DNA from: Taxillus chinensis
Lineage: Eukaryota > Streptophyta > Magnoliopsida > Santalales > Loranthaceae
Direction: 5' to 3'
DNA: 64,000 nt
NCBI GenBank assembly: GCA_023512835.1
Contig: CM042092.1
Location: 635,984-699,983 of the forward strand
Position 1 is the first letter of the stretch, and the number at the start of each line of letters is the position of its first letter. The notes beneath the pieces are model-generated. The model was given only the letters and a program-made list of their open reading frames with translations, searched no databases and had not been told where the DNA came from. Position numbers and translations under genes: made by a program. Positions 1 through 11,278 of this stretch are shown in pieces.

Positions 1-59
1 CAAACTATATATATTGTTGTAAACCCTAGTGATGTATTTGCAGTTGAGAATAATAAAAC

Positions 60-190
60 AAAAACGCCGTCTCTCTCCCGTGGACGTACCCGATTTTGGG
101 GAACCACGTAAATCCTGTGTTCTTGTGCAATCACGTGCGTGCGTGTGTGTGTCGATCCTAGTTTTACATTTTCCCTTGAAATAACTAGTG
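60..190 (+). repeat. Partial Ty1/copia-type LTR (3' portion)
   Basis: This stretch has the wording typical of the end of the R/U5 part of plant copia LTRs: CCGTGGACGTACCCGATTTT, then GAACCACGTAAATCCTGTGT, then a GTGCGTGTGTGTG tract. The element starts outside the window or was truncated. No gag or primer binding site follows, so this is an isolated LTR fragment. Orientation is inferred from the recalled consensus only. Confidence 0.45.
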
Positions 191-1059
191 CATGAAGGTC
201 TGTATGCTTTACATTGCCACCGTATAACAAGTTTTGTATATTTGCAGCTTGTTGTTTTCTATTCCTTTCATGCAATTACAATAATACATCTATCCTCACT
301 CTATTATGATGAGGGAAGATTTTTTAAATTTTGTCTCCAATGAATCAGGTGTTTCACTCATTCATTATGTTGATAAACCTTTAAATGCACTTTTTAAAGG
401 TGATTTAAAGATTAGTTTTTTGGTTAATAATATATTCTCATGAAAGTTGTTTATAACAGTGTTTGTTTATTGTTGGAAATAAATATAAATACTTGAATTT
501 TTACTTGCATTGCATATGTATTGGAACCACTATGGTTTTGCCATTGCACATCCCAAGATAAAGGCTTAGTGACAAATAAATTGTTGTTTTTGTTTATATT
601 TTTTTATCTAGGTATATAATATCATTTGGAAGGTGCAATTCTTCTTGTTTGTCTTTTGAGACCTTTCTTTAAATGGTGTCAAAAACAATTGGAAAATTAA
701 TTACAAAGTTTCTGGAATGATTAGTGTAATCTTTATAACATATTTTGACTGTTAGTATTTTTATTGAATATGTTGTAGCTCTTGCTACCATTGTTGGATT
801 TGTGCTTTTTTTTTTACGTGTATTGTTATAAACTTTAAAATTTAACGAGGAACCAAGGTTTTTTCTTAAAAAAAAAAAGAATGGAGGAAAGTCTAGCTAA
901 CCATTCGGTGTTATTTTCTGAATGCATTTCACTATATTTCTTCTTCCCATGTACAAAATACACATTTTATGGTCCTCATAACTAATATATTAGTATGCTT
1001 TTATTATTTTTATATCTCATTTTAATTTGTTATTTGTTGCTTCCCCATTAATTTTCTTT
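191..1059. other. AT-rich stretch, no gene seen
   Basis: AT-rich DNA with poly-T and poly-A runs. No reading frame of useful length, no RNA gene and no clear repeat boundary is visible. It could be intronic or intergenic sequence of the decayed locus to its right. Confidence 0.4.
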
Positions 1060-3140
1060 AGATATTTGGTGGTGTTGGTATTGCTTGTCCACCATTGGGA
1101 CTTATATTTTCATTCATTCAGCATCCAAAGGCTATTATCACTCACTTACAGTGTATAAATGTTTCTCTTGCATTTATATATTCAAAGCATATACAAGAGG
1201 GATATGAAGATGCTAATGATGCTTTGTTTGAGGGATTTTGAATTCTTGACAATAATGTGTTGTAGGAAGTGACTGATTTAGCTAAAAAAGATAAATCATT
1301 GAAGAAAGCAACTCATGTACTTCATCAAGAAGAAAGAAGTGGTTCTAAAGGTAGAAAATGGCATAAAATGTGAAGGCAATAGGAAAGGTATCTTGCTTTT
1401 AGTATCTAATATCTTTTTAATTTTGTTTATTGTAGTCTTTAGTTTTTATTTTTTTATATCTTATTGACAGAATATAAGATGAAGTATTGTAAAAACAAGT
1501 GCACTTCTATATCCTAGTTTCGCCCATAGTTATTTTGGTGCATTTGGATTCATATTTGGCCTTATTGATTGCATTTCTTATTTCGACCTAACTGGTCATT
1601 CCATACTCTGACAAATATTGCTTTTTAGACTCCCAAAATGTTTCAGGTTTTTGCCTTAATGGTGCTTCTGTGTTGATAAATAGTAAGAGATAAAAGGAGA
1701 GAAAAATGTTGGTTTTAGGGAACTTTTGGATAAGGAAGACATTGGTGAGCATAGGACTAGGGCAGTTTGTGTCGCTTTTGATTACTAGGACTTTTTTAGG
1801 AATATGGCAATGATGCATTGTCTAATTTAAGAATACTTTTTTTCCAGGGAATATTTGCAAATATAATTATTATAGAAATACCAAGACCTCTTAATGCTTT
1901 CTCATGTTATAGTGTGTAATGGTAATCCATTGATGTGCAAAAAAAAATCATGAAGTTTAGATAGAATTTGGAAATATTCATTCTAATAACCTCCTCTTTA
2001 ATATTACATATTTACACTATCGGATTATGGTATGGTGTGCCTAACTTCTTTCATCGAACTATAAATACTAAAAAAAATGTTTTCTCATTATGATAATTAA
2101 ACATCCGTAATATTTATCCTTGTTTGTTCTTTTTTTATTTTTCTAATTTTGTTCTTGAAAATGTTGTTGAGTCATTCAATGCCAGTGATAATTCAATACT
2201 TTCTTTTGAGTTGCTTGAAAGTTTTCTGGCTTGCAAGATCATTTGTGGTTAGTCTGGTTGATTGTCGATGTGAAAATCATGCAGCCATAGTAAATATATC
2301 ATGTTCAACAATTGTTAATTTTGGATCTTCACTATTAGAAGGTCCAACGGTATGTAAACTTTCCCTAGATTAACAATAATCATTTTGATTACCCAATGTT
2401 GCAGTGGCATTGTATGTTAATGCACTTTATTGTTTTGCTGCCTCTAATATATTATGTCCATTTTAAAAAAATTATTAATAATTTCTTATTCAAAGGCTAG
2501 TGCTTTAGCATGTACTGAATTCCATGTGTAAAATATCAACATTTCAAAAACCTCGTCATATTTCAATATTTTTGTTACAATCCTATTATGATCTCTTTGC
2601 ATGTTTTCTTATTTATAATTGGAAGCTATATATTTTGTAGGACAGCGTGCCTGCTCTTCATAAATTTTAGTTATGATACTTATATCCATTGGATTTCTTT
2701 GCTGAGTTGTTAAGTTTGATGAATGTGCTTTAAATATTAATGTTATTCTAAAGACAAGAATGTCTAGACTTATATTCCTCTATTTGCATTTGTGTTTGTT
2801 TATGATAGCATATCGTCACCACTATAAACCATGCCATTGGAGCTACTAGAGTTGTTAGCCAAGAATGCATATTAGTAATGGAAGAGTATGGGCAAATAAT
2901 TTTGGATTTGCTGTTATTTGAGGTAATAATAAAGTCTAACATATTTAATTTGACTAGGTTTATTAATGAGAGATTTCATTATTTGCAAGTTTTTTTGGTA
3001 CATCAATGTTAGTTTTGAGTTTTGATATCCGCTAAAAAAAACATTGGCTAGGTTGTTGGACCTTATTAAACGCGTACAACCTTAGAAGATCTACTCTCAA
3101 GTTGGACTATGCATGTTTGATGGGGCTCATGGTGGCAAGT
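1060..3140 (+). pseudogene. Exon-like islands of an unidentified multi-exon gene, probably decayed
   Basis: Several short open stretches in AT-rich DNA read like exons of one long protein on the + strand. Near 1070-1240 a frame begins GGVGIACPPLGLIFSFIQ. Near 1266-1375 it reads EVTDLAKKDKSLKKATHVLH. Near 2243-2350 it reads SLVDCRCENHAAIVNISC, and this one runs into a GTATGT donor-like site. Near 2811-2922 it reads TTINHAIGATRVVSQECILV, preceded by ATAG and followed by GTAATA. Near 3054-3140 it reads LLDLIKRVQP, a stop, then KIYSQVGLCMFDGAHGGK. The hydrophobic helix-rich style suggests an ARM/HEAT-like helical-repeat protein, but I do not recognise the family. The stop and the lack of clean joins argue for a pseudogene or a captured fragment. 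Confidence 0.25.
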
Positions 3141-3719
3141 ATGGTTCAATTGATTTTATGTTCTATGTATTCCAACTTATTTTTAGGACACTAATAGTTT
3201 GTTCTTTGGTATGTCATTATTTGAAGCATAAGTAACTCCATAGATACATTTTAATGTCTATATGATATTAAAATATCTTATTATTTTAAGTAAATTTAGT
3301 TACACCCTATATTACTGTCAATTTAACTACATCCTAAACATCTCATTATATATCATGATATAGATATATAATAATATGTGCAGACTTATTGTTGTTTTTT
3401 TCTTGCAGAATGATGGAGTTTTGTGGTAATTTATTCCGGCATGAAATGAAGATGACATTAGGGTTTTGTTTTGAGATATTTTGAATTTTATATTATGGTT
3501 TGTAAAATATTTTAAACACAATTGGTTATTTTGGATTATAACAAGTCAGAATACTATTGCTCAATATCAAAATATATTAATAATATTTTTGATGGTTTGT
3601 TTATTTAAATATTGGTAGTTTTTGAACTGTAATGGTATTTATGAAATTGTAACCAATAATTATAAGCATTTGAGAAGGTTTGCCATATTTATGTGTCATT
3701 TATCGTAAGCCTTTTTAGT
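3141..3719. other. AT-rich, no gene seen
   Basis: Very AT-rich sequence with only short chance reading frames. Nothing recognisable on either strand. Confidence 0.4.
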
Positions 3720-3925
3720 GTGTTAGGTCTGCTTGGCTTATGGTATATCGACCATTTTCTGTAACACAAAAAAGTCATATTTTATGATCTTTGACAACAC
3801 ATAATTGTAACACAATAAAAAGTGTTATGCAAAGAGTGTTATGGATAGCTTAAAAAAGCTTACGAAAATGTTTCATAAGACAATAATATGTGTTACTGTA
3901 TGATCTATCGTAATATAAAATCATA
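3720..3925. repeat. Cluster of GTGTTA/TAACAC motifs, possible transposon subterminal region
   Basis: Within about 200 bp the six-base motif GTGTTA or its complement TAACAC occurs repeatedly: TGTAACACAAAAAAG, TGTAACACAATAAAAAGTG, AAGTGTTATGC, AGAGTGTTATGG, TGTGTTACTG. Subterminal arrays of this kind are typical of CACTA and MULE DNA transposons. The block abuts the truncated end of the minus-strand copia gag. No terminal inverted repeat was found, so the class is uncertain. Confidence 0.3.
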
Positions 3926-3929
3926 ATAG

Positions 3930-4473
3930 CTTTCAGCTCTCTGAGTAACCTAGTGAATCTCTTATATATATCATTGATGTATTCACCAAATTTATGTTGA
4001 AAGGTCTAAAACTTTGTACTCATCATACTTATCTTGTTGGCTTGCTGATCTTCATTCCCTTCATACAAGACAATTAGCTGCTCCCACATCTCACTTGCAG
4101 TCTCACAGTGTTCAACATCAGCAAATAACTCTTCATCTAGTGAGGCAGTGAGATATCCTATAGCTTTGTTTATAGCCTTGTGCAGATTTTTCTCCTCGTT
4201 GGATAACTCTAAGGGATATTTGGGTCATAAGCAGGGATGAATAAGGCGATCATGGTTATTCAAAAAGATCCTCATCATCTTCTTCCATTGTTGAAAGAAT
4301 TCAACCGTGCACTTTGGAGGTTGAGTGTTTGTGAAGTTAGGTGTAACATAATTATTCTTCTCCTCCTTGTTCTCCTTAACTGGTTCAACATTGTGTGTCA
4401 CTTCAAGTTTTGAAGAACTAGGATCTACAAACTCTTTTTGTAGTCTTGAGTTGGTGCTTTGTTCTCCCTCCAT
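3930..4473 (-). pseudogene. Ty1/copia gag fragment (UBN2-type)
   Basis: Read on the minus strand, this is the N-terminal part of a plant copia Gag. It starts MEGEQSTNSRLQKEFVDP and continues through PPKCTVEFFQQWKKMMRIFL, the usual opening of UBN2/DUF4219 Gag proteins. After a frame break it reads NLHKAINKAIGYLTASLDEE, then TASEMWEQLIVLYEGNEDQQ, then GEYINDIYKRFTRLLRELKA, all hallmarks of the family. It has at least one frameshift and an in-frame stop. It is cut off before the zinc knuckle, so no Pol remains. The LTR and primer binding site lie immediately upstream (to the right), which fixes the orientation. Confidence 0.8.
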
Positions 4474-4493
4474 TGAATCTCGATTGTTAACTA

Positions 4494-4504
4494 CTATGAT
4501 ACCA
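4494..4504 (-). other. Retrotransposon primer binding site (initiator tRNA-Met type)
   Basis: On the minus strand this reads TGGTATCATAG, complementary to the 3' end of plant initiator tRNA-Met (family consensus TGGTATCAGAGC). It sits two bases after the inferred LTR end and just upstream of the gag start, exactly as in copia elements. Confidence 0.65.
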
Positions 4505-5339
4505 CTTGTTAGGTCTCTTGAAGTTTAGAGGGGGGTGAATAGACTTCTTTCGATAGATCTTTTTATCAAAAGATGAGATTCAAAAAATAGATCTTGTAAA
4601 CAAAACACGGAAGACAACACAAGATGTTTTCTTAACATATCAAAAATATATATTCAATAAAAGAACTAATACAAAGACTGTATAGCTGATTTATGAACAA
4701 AGTTTCTCACACAGCTAATACAAGAAGCACTCAATGATCAGAGACACACAAGTCGTGTTCTTGATCTTCAACTTAAGTTATAACAATGAACAACCTAAAC
4801 TTCTTAAAACAACTCTCAATCAATCTTCATCAATCCTCACTATTCAATATAACATCTCACACTCTTCTCTATTTATACATAAAAGTCTATTAACTAAAAC
4901 AAAAAACATATCTGATGAATATTCTCAAATCTTTATCAATATTTCCTTTTTCTTGACTTCCAAAGATAGCTTCACCTATGATGGCACTGAGATGATTAAC
5001 CTTGTAAAACCTAGTATCTCGAATCTCTTCTTCAAATCCCTTCATCGAATATGTTGTCTTCATCGAACATGCAATCTTAGATGATAACTAACTTCATCAA
5101 ATATCTTCATCCTGTCTTCATCGAATGTCTTTATTGATTCTCGTATCGAGTCTTTTATCATACATGTAGTACCTGTGAGGAGTGTCCTAGTTCAGATAGT
5201 TAGAGGTTGGGAGGAGCCTTATGGTGCTAAAATTCTGGTTTTTATGTGTTTTCTAGTATGTTGGAGTGAGCAAGGGAGGATCATGGTCAAATTTGAATCA
5301 TCATGGTCAAATCCGGATTATCATGATCAAATCTGGAGC

Positions 5340-5435
5340 ATCAGTAATGATCCGAGCGATCCTTTAGCTCGGAGTAAGGATCCAAGCGATCCCTTAGCAC
5401 AGAGTAAGGATCCGAGTGATTCCTTAGTATGGAGC
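5340..5435 (+). repeat. Tandem repeat, about 30 bp x 3, inside the solo LTR
   Basis: A unit of about 30 bp with the core AAGGATCCGAGCGATCCCTT occurs three times with small differences. Further degenerate GATCCG copies follow to about 5505. It is an LTR-internal minisatellite, not a protein repeat. Confidence 0.7.
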
Positions 5436-5649
5436 AAGCCTCAGTAGTCCGGAGTAATCCGTAGCGTTGCTAGCTCGGATTGATCCGTAGCATCAATGAT
5501 CCGGGGTAGCGGAGGTTGGCTTGTGTTTTGGGCCATGTTGACCTAGTGTAACGTGTCTTCTTTGTTATATATATATATAGATACTCGGTATTTTTCGAGA
5601 GGGAGAAACCCTAGCCGTTGTCGTACTTTTGGAGAGAGAGCGAGAGACC

Positions 5650-5654
5650 GAGAG

Positions 5655-5733
<79 letters not shown>
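5650..5733 (+). repeat. (GA)n microsatellite
   Basis: An uninterrupted AG dinucleotide run of about 80 bp, preceded by short GAGCGAGAGACCGAGAG text. Long SRE/SLS reading frames over it are artefacts of the repeat. Confidence 0.95.
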
Positions 5734-5735
<2 letters not shown>

Positions 5736-6140
5736 ATGGTGTGGAAGGTGAAAATCGAATCCTTGGGTCAAGAACGCAAAGTGCAAGCTTCCAATTCATT
5801 TTTCCAGCAGTGGTAGGTGGTTCTGTCCCATTGAATCTATTTCAGAGGCTGTGGAAATTCTAAATGTTGAGATTTCAAACTCTATTTTGGTAAAACAGTT
5901 TGGTAAGCTATTACATTGTGATGAGTGACCTTGATATCAATATGTATTGAGATTTATTAATTTATATGTGTATATGAGTATGTTGTGTTGTGACTTTTGA
6001 ATATAGGTGTTGTGGATATATTTATATGTATTAAAGTGTATTGAGTATTGGGATATATGTGTCAGAATTATTATTCTAAAATTTTGATGTGTGATGAAAT
6101 ACTTGTGTGTATACTATTTTATATTAGGTATGGGAAGTTG

Positions 6141-6350
6141 AGGTCCCATTGAGGGGATAGTCCTGGATTAGACATGAGATGTTGAGGTTCCATTGAGGGA
6201 ACAATCCTAGATTGGACATGAGATATTGAGGTTCCATTGAGGGAACAATCCATGGGATGGGCATGAGTTATTAAGGTCCCATTGAGGGGATGGTCCATGG
6301 TCCAAGAGTGGACACGAGTATTTAGGTTCCATTGAGGGAACCACCTTTGA
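6141..6350 (+). repeat. Tandem minisatellite, five units of 44-50 bp
   Basis: The phrase AGGTTCCATTGAGGGAAC, or its variant AGGTCCCATTGAGGGGAT, starts at 6141, 6185, 6229, 6274 and 6324, giving spacings of 44, 44, 45 and 50 bp. It lies in the 3' half of the solo LTR. Confidence 0.85.
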
Positions 6351-7218
6351 TTCCTTTGAGTGTGGTTCACTGTTACTTTAACTACACTACACTATACTAC
6401 ACATATTTGCACTAAGCATATTGGGGAAAAGATATTGGGTTGGTCCAGGGAGGCATAACCCCTACTGAGCTATGGTTTGCTCACTCATTTTTAATGTCTT
6501 TTTCTATAGGACCTAGCAGGCGTTAGGAGACTTCACTATTGAGGAGCATGTGTGTTTGACTTGTAACTTTATTTGAAATATTGTAATTGTTGAGAACTCA
6601 TGTATCTGTGTGGAATTGATGTATTTATTTGAGACACCGTGTTTTGGGGCTGGTGACCCTACTTATCATGTAACACAGTTTTATTAGATGGAGTGGTTAT
6701 TATGTGGTTGTGCATGTCATGTATGAGGTTATATCAGGTTTTGGGGTAGCACCCTTGAGGGAGCCCTATTAGGTGACCATTCACTAACCCCTTGTCCTTC
6801 TAGGTGCGAGGCATGGGGCATCACTAACCGATTCCTCAGTGTTAGGAAATCCGGGGCGTGACAATATCGATGAATTTGTGTACTAAATTCTGAAGTCTTT
6901 CGAATGTTACTTCGAATCTTCTAGTATCAAACCTATTGACTCGATGACTCTTCTAACACAGAACCCTCAACAATCATCTTTGAATGAGTTCTTTGATTTT
7001 TTTTCAAGCAAGTTCTTTCGATGAATAGTCTTAATGGTCTTATGTCGTGTCCTTCCGTTTTCATCGAATCTCTTTAATATGTTCGAGAAAGACTATCAAA
7101 ATTTTGTGAGTCTTGTACCATCTATTAACAAATAGTTCTTTAATTGTATCATTCGAATAACTTGGTTTGATTGTATGATAACAAACTTGATTCGATAAGA
7201 GGATCGATTGTTCCAACA

Positions 7219-7501
7219 CTTACCTAACTTCAAACATTATTAGCTTTGTTAACTCTGAAAGTTTCATCTACCATAATTCTATTTCAGCCAACTCAATGTT
7301 CAAACACATTTGATGTCTTATTAAAAGCTTGATTTCTTGTAGTAGTAAAAAGGGGTAGAATTACCAACCTAGAATATGTTTTGTGGGCGAAATTATCAAA
7401 ATCCACAAGAACTGCTTCACCTTCTTCCTCTTGTGTGCAAATAAACAAAGTAAATGAATTTTTTCTCTCTTCCTCCCGCACAACATATTATTGTTGTTGT
7501 T

Positions 7502-7555
<54 letters not shown>

Positions 7556-8440
7556 ATTGTTATTGTTGTTGTTAGTATTGTAATAATCAATAAAATCCAT
7601 AAAATAGCCTTTTAGGGCTCCAACTCCAAATTAGGCTCAATTATAATTAAAACATTCTTATTGTCGGTCACATTATTATCCAGATATTTCTATCCTTAAA
7701 CAAAGGCTATCTCAAAAGCTTACTAAAAAATATGTCTTTACAAATGTAATATTGAATTCCTCTAGTTGCAATAAATTTAGTTTGATATTCCACACCATTT
7801 TGTATAGGAGAAAGTTTACCTTCAATATGAGTTGGATTAACTTCCTTTAACCTAGGACATGACAACATTGAAAAATTCCACTTGTTCATTCAATCATGTG
7901 CATGATACATGACCACTAATGAAGTTATGAGGAATAACTCCCACATGAAGCCAAAAGTTTCTTCAGACTAAGACAAATGAAGAGGAATGATGTTGATGCC
8001 TCTACAACATCTACATCTACATTAAATTTCATCAATAGGAGATGTCCCCTATCATAGATCGAGTATGTAAAGAAATCACATGACCAGAAAACATACAAGA
8101 TGCTTTACAATAGAGAAATCAAAAGTCTAGAATTTCACCATGGAATGTGTATGTATGTATGTTCAAAAAGTCTAGGTAAACATTTTACCACAAACAATTA
8201 ACAAATCTATCATTTTTAGATTTTTTGGTTCATAGGCTTTAATCACCATTAACGTTCAAATAAGAACCACCAAAGTAGCAAATGATAAGTTAATAACTTT
8301 TATAGAGTGCATTGATTAATTATTATGCGAGTATATATGGCATCAACAAGGTTCAATTTGTCCACCGTTTGTAAGACTCGCAAAATTTTCTAGCTATTTA
8401 AGTTCTTCCTTAAATAGTAATAATAATAATATACTAATAA
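7219..8440. other. No recognisable gene; two unplaced minus-strand ORF pieces
   Basis: Right of the copia LTR there is AT-rich DNA with a TTG microsatellite. Two minus-strand frames look slightly coding-like: 7293-7481, containing TQEEEGEAVLVDFDNF, and 7707-7889, containing GVEYQTKFIATRGIQYYI. I do not recognise either, and no start, splice or conserved motif ties them together. They may be captured gene pieces or chance. Confidence 0.25.
7491..7575 (+). repeat. (TTG)n trinucleotide microsatellite
   Basis: About 85 bp of TTG units with rare TTA variants. The poly-Asn and poly-Cys reading frames across it are repeat artefacts. Confidence 0.95.
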
Positions 8441-8680
8441 TGTCATTACTAACAATAGTTAGAAAGAATATTTTAGATATTATCATGATAAAAATAAGTA
8501 CCCAATATAGTCATTTAAATAGCATGTGACTAGTAAGTAGCCGTTAGAATAGTAACTAGCTGTTGGAATAAGTAACTAGCCATTATGAATAGTATCCATT
8601 TGAATAGTTATAAATAGGTATGAGTATGAGATTTTATTTATAAGAGAGTATATAAGTAAGAAGAAGAATAATAAGAAGTT

Positions 8681-8965
8681 ATGGCATCAAGCTCTCAAGT
8701 ACCGCCGTCCGAGAATAGTGTACGAGATGAAGATCGGCGAGCAATACGACTTGAAGTCACAAAGCTATGCTTTGCTGTAGATGAGCTAAATGCTCGTGTC
8801 TAATGGCTGCAATATAATGTGACGAGACACGGAAGAAGTTTGAGGTCATTCGTGCGACAACCACGACAATGTTAGCCGAAGGGTTGTATAGCTCTACTGC
8901 CAAAGCACAACACGTCTTACGCACATATGCTAATACAATTCAAGAAATTTTATGAAGGCCATAGA
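8681..8965 (+). pseudogene. Small decayed reading frame of unknown function
   Basis: An ATG at 8681 opens a 40-codon frame starting MASSSQVPPSENSVRDEDRR and ending in TAA at 8803. Read past the stop, the same frame continues WLQYNVTRHG. After a single-base shift it continues KKFEVIRATTTTMLAEGLYS and ends at TGA near 8965. Base composition here is clearly richer in GC and codon-like than the AT-rich flanks, and a TATAAATA sits at about 8610, 70 bp upstream. The product would be a soluble, charged, helix-prone protein of about 90 residues. I do not recognise it. It could be the single small ORF of a non-autonomous transposable element, or a decayed host gene. Confidence 0.35.
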
Positions 8966-9165
8966 ATATGATATTAATGTTTATGTTTAGGTTTATAATA
9001 TTTTATGCTATAATGTTATCTTACTTTATTGTTTATTGATTATGCAATTATATTATTTTATCCGCGTAAATATTAAATACGTTATAAAAATAAAATAATT
9101 TCTTATATGTCATAAAATATATATTATGTCATTTAGTTTCTTAAACTAAATTACTATGGGTAAGT
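8966..9165. other. AT-rich spacer
   Basis: AT-rich sequence that could be the 3' untranslated part of the small frame to its left. Nothing else is seen. Confidence 0.3.
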
Positions 9166-9169
9166 AAGT

Positions 9170-10030
9170 ATTACAAGCCTTAACTTTACCAAAAGTATAA
9201 AACATAGGTAAGGCCCAAAAATTTGAATGAGGCAGATTCTGGAGGTCCCATTCAAAAATCCATAACTTTAATTATACAGATCTAATTGACATGAAATCAA
9301 ATCCCATTTGTTCATTTATGACTTATCTAAAATGTGTAGAAATGTCAGAATTTAATATGAAGCCAATCAATTCCAGAAGTTAAAATACTACACATAGGTT
9401 CAGTATGAACGGGTAAACATTTTAGTATGACTTTAAAATTCAATAACTTTTGTTATACATATGTAAAAATTATAAAATTGATACCCATTTGTAGATATTT
9501 GAGTCAGTAATGCAATACAATTGGACATTTGTCAAAAACTATAAAATTAAAAATGTTATAATTGAATTAGTAGGGAGTACACCAATGTTGACTTTTGATG
9601 CCAAAGGAACCTTCTAGGTTAAAAAGTTTTAAAACATTTTTTAAATGGTAGGAGGAGATACCCACATTTTAAGAAAGATAATAGGAGGAAAATAAATCAT
9701 TATATATATTTTAAATAATTTAATTTAATGCTAAAGTCAAATTCGTACACTATTTTCCACACTATTACACCTACCACCTTACCTATAAATAGCATGCCTC
9801 ACTTCCCTTCTCAAGCACTCTTTCCATTCAAATAAGCCACAAAACTCTCCTCCAAATACTCCCAAAAAGTTCTATTAACACCCCAATAGTCCTCCAAGCG
9901 TTTGCTTCTCTCAATCTTCCTCTCACTTGTTGGAAATTCCAAAAGGTAAATATTTCAAGCATATATTAATCATGTTCTTGGAAGGCTAATCCTCCTCATA
10001 CATATATATATTATGGATGGCCTTGCCCCT

Positions 10031-10066
<36 letters not shown>

Positions 10067-11278
10067 TAATATGTATATGTGTATATATAGATTATTATTA
10101 TTCCATGGAAGGCTAAGCCTCCTCATATATATATATATATATATATATGTTATGGATGGCTTTGCCCCTCAGTATATATATGTATATGATACATATATGT
10201 GTATATATAGATTATTATTATTATTCCATGGAAGGCTAAGTCTCCTCATACATATATATATATATATTAGGGATGGCTTTGCCCCTCAATATATATATGT
10301 ATATTATATATTATATATGTATATGTATACGTATAGATTATTATTATTATCATGAGAAGTTTTTCCACCATAATATACTTATATATGTCTCTCAATATAT
10401 TATTTATGAATATACTATTATTATTAAAACTAAAATATTAACTTTTAAATTTTATTTCAAGGTTTATAAACGTGGAAGACAAAAAGATTGTAAGGATCCC
10501 CTCTCCCTTTCCTTACCACGATCTCCGACGTGGACATTCATTTCCTATTTCTTCTCTATATTTCTATCTCAAGATTTCTCCTCATAATATTATTTTAAGA
10601 AGAATTAACTTTCTTTGGCACTTCTTGGAAACTTAGTAATCTAATTTATTGAATGGTGAATACTCCTTTTACTTATCAGGGCTATTATTGCATGACCTTC
10701 ATTTACGTTGAAATTTACCATTGATGTGATTGTTTGAAAATTTGTGAAGATATGTTTTATGTTTGGCAATATGTTTATGGGTGGTTCCAGAAAGACCTCC
10801 AATGCATTGGGTAAAGAACATCACTGGAGAGTGTCAATCCAGTTGATAATAGGTTATGCATGACATCTAGGTGGTGAACCTAGATGAGTAGATATTCTTA
10901 TTCTTTCATGAGTTGATTATTCTCCATATATTATTCGTTACTTTTAACCTTACTGGGCTATTTGAGCTCATTTCCTTCATGTTTTCTTCCAACCCTAGGG
11001 AACTAGGAGAAAGCAAGGATGCTAGGATAATGGTGTCCAGAATGCTTGGAATAAAATCATAAGAAGATTATGCATGTAGTATTTATATGTCATGTAAACT
11101 ATAATGGGTTATCAACACCTAGTCTCTAAACGCTAAACCTTAGAGATCTTGTGATGAGTCTTGATGTAATAAATAAACCATCGAATTTATGTTGAGCAAT
11201 AGATTACTATTTATATAATTGTAATATCTTATTTGTCTAACGCACCCGGTCTGGAAGTCCAGATTTGGGGGCATTACA
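9170..11278 (+). repeat. Gypsy-type LTR, probably solo
   Basis: The right end, TTGGGGGCATTACA at 11278, is the canonical end of plant gypsy LTRs. A TATA box (CTATAAATAG, about 9784) and CCTTACTGGGCTATTTGAGC followed by a pyrimidine tract and CCCTAGG (near 10954-11000) match the layout of the other gypsy-type LTRs in the window. The left end is approximate, since I could not find a TG start with a target duplication. No primer binding site or gag follows on the right. Confidence 0.5.
9979..10360 (+). repeat. Tandem repeat, about 125 bp x 3, with TA-rich cores
   Basis: The phrase GAAGGCTAAGCCTCCTCATA starts at 9981, 10108 and 10231 (spacings 127 and 123). Each is followed by a variable AT run, GGATGGCTTTGCCCCTCA, another AT run and GATTATTATTATT. 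A degenerate fourth start occurs near 10352. It lies in the transcribed part of the LTR, shortly after the TATA box. Confidence 0.85.

Larger units (their letters stand above)
5165..6863 (+). repeat. Gypsy-type solo LTR nested in copia LTR
   Basis: A block starting TGTAGTACC and ending GGGGCGTGACA interrupts the copia LTR. The flanking sequence on both sides is the same TCGAAT-rich copia LTR text. It has a TATA-like tract near 5565-5578, an internal CTCAC plus pyrimidine-tract-AG module (6480-6511) and a tail with CACTAACC, features shared with the gypsy-type LTRs near 25.9 and 44.3 kb. No gag, pol or second LTR is present, so it is a solo LTR. The flanking 5-mers (ATACA and ATATC) match only partly, so a target duplication is not proven. 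Confidence 0.6.
4507..7218 (-). repeat. 5' LTR of minus-strand copia element, interrupted by another LTR
   Basis: The LTR is inferred to begin next to the primer binding site at TGTTAGG (4507) and to end near CCAACA (7218). Without the inserted sequence at 5165-6863 it would be about 1.0 kb. The wording 'aggggggtgaatag' near 4529 recurs in the equivalent place of the second copia LTR at 20364. Both arms carry short degenerate repeats of the type CTTCATCGAATAT. The outer boundary is uncertain because no second LTR copy survives for comparison. Confidence 0.5.

Noticed and set aside
5543..5863. Several reading frames rich in Ser-Leu or Arg-Glu on both strands
   Set aside because: They are translations of the (GA)n microsatellite and have no sequence beyond it that looks coding.
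7361..7600. Poly-Asn and poly-Cys frames
   Set aside because: Produced by the TTG microsatellite.
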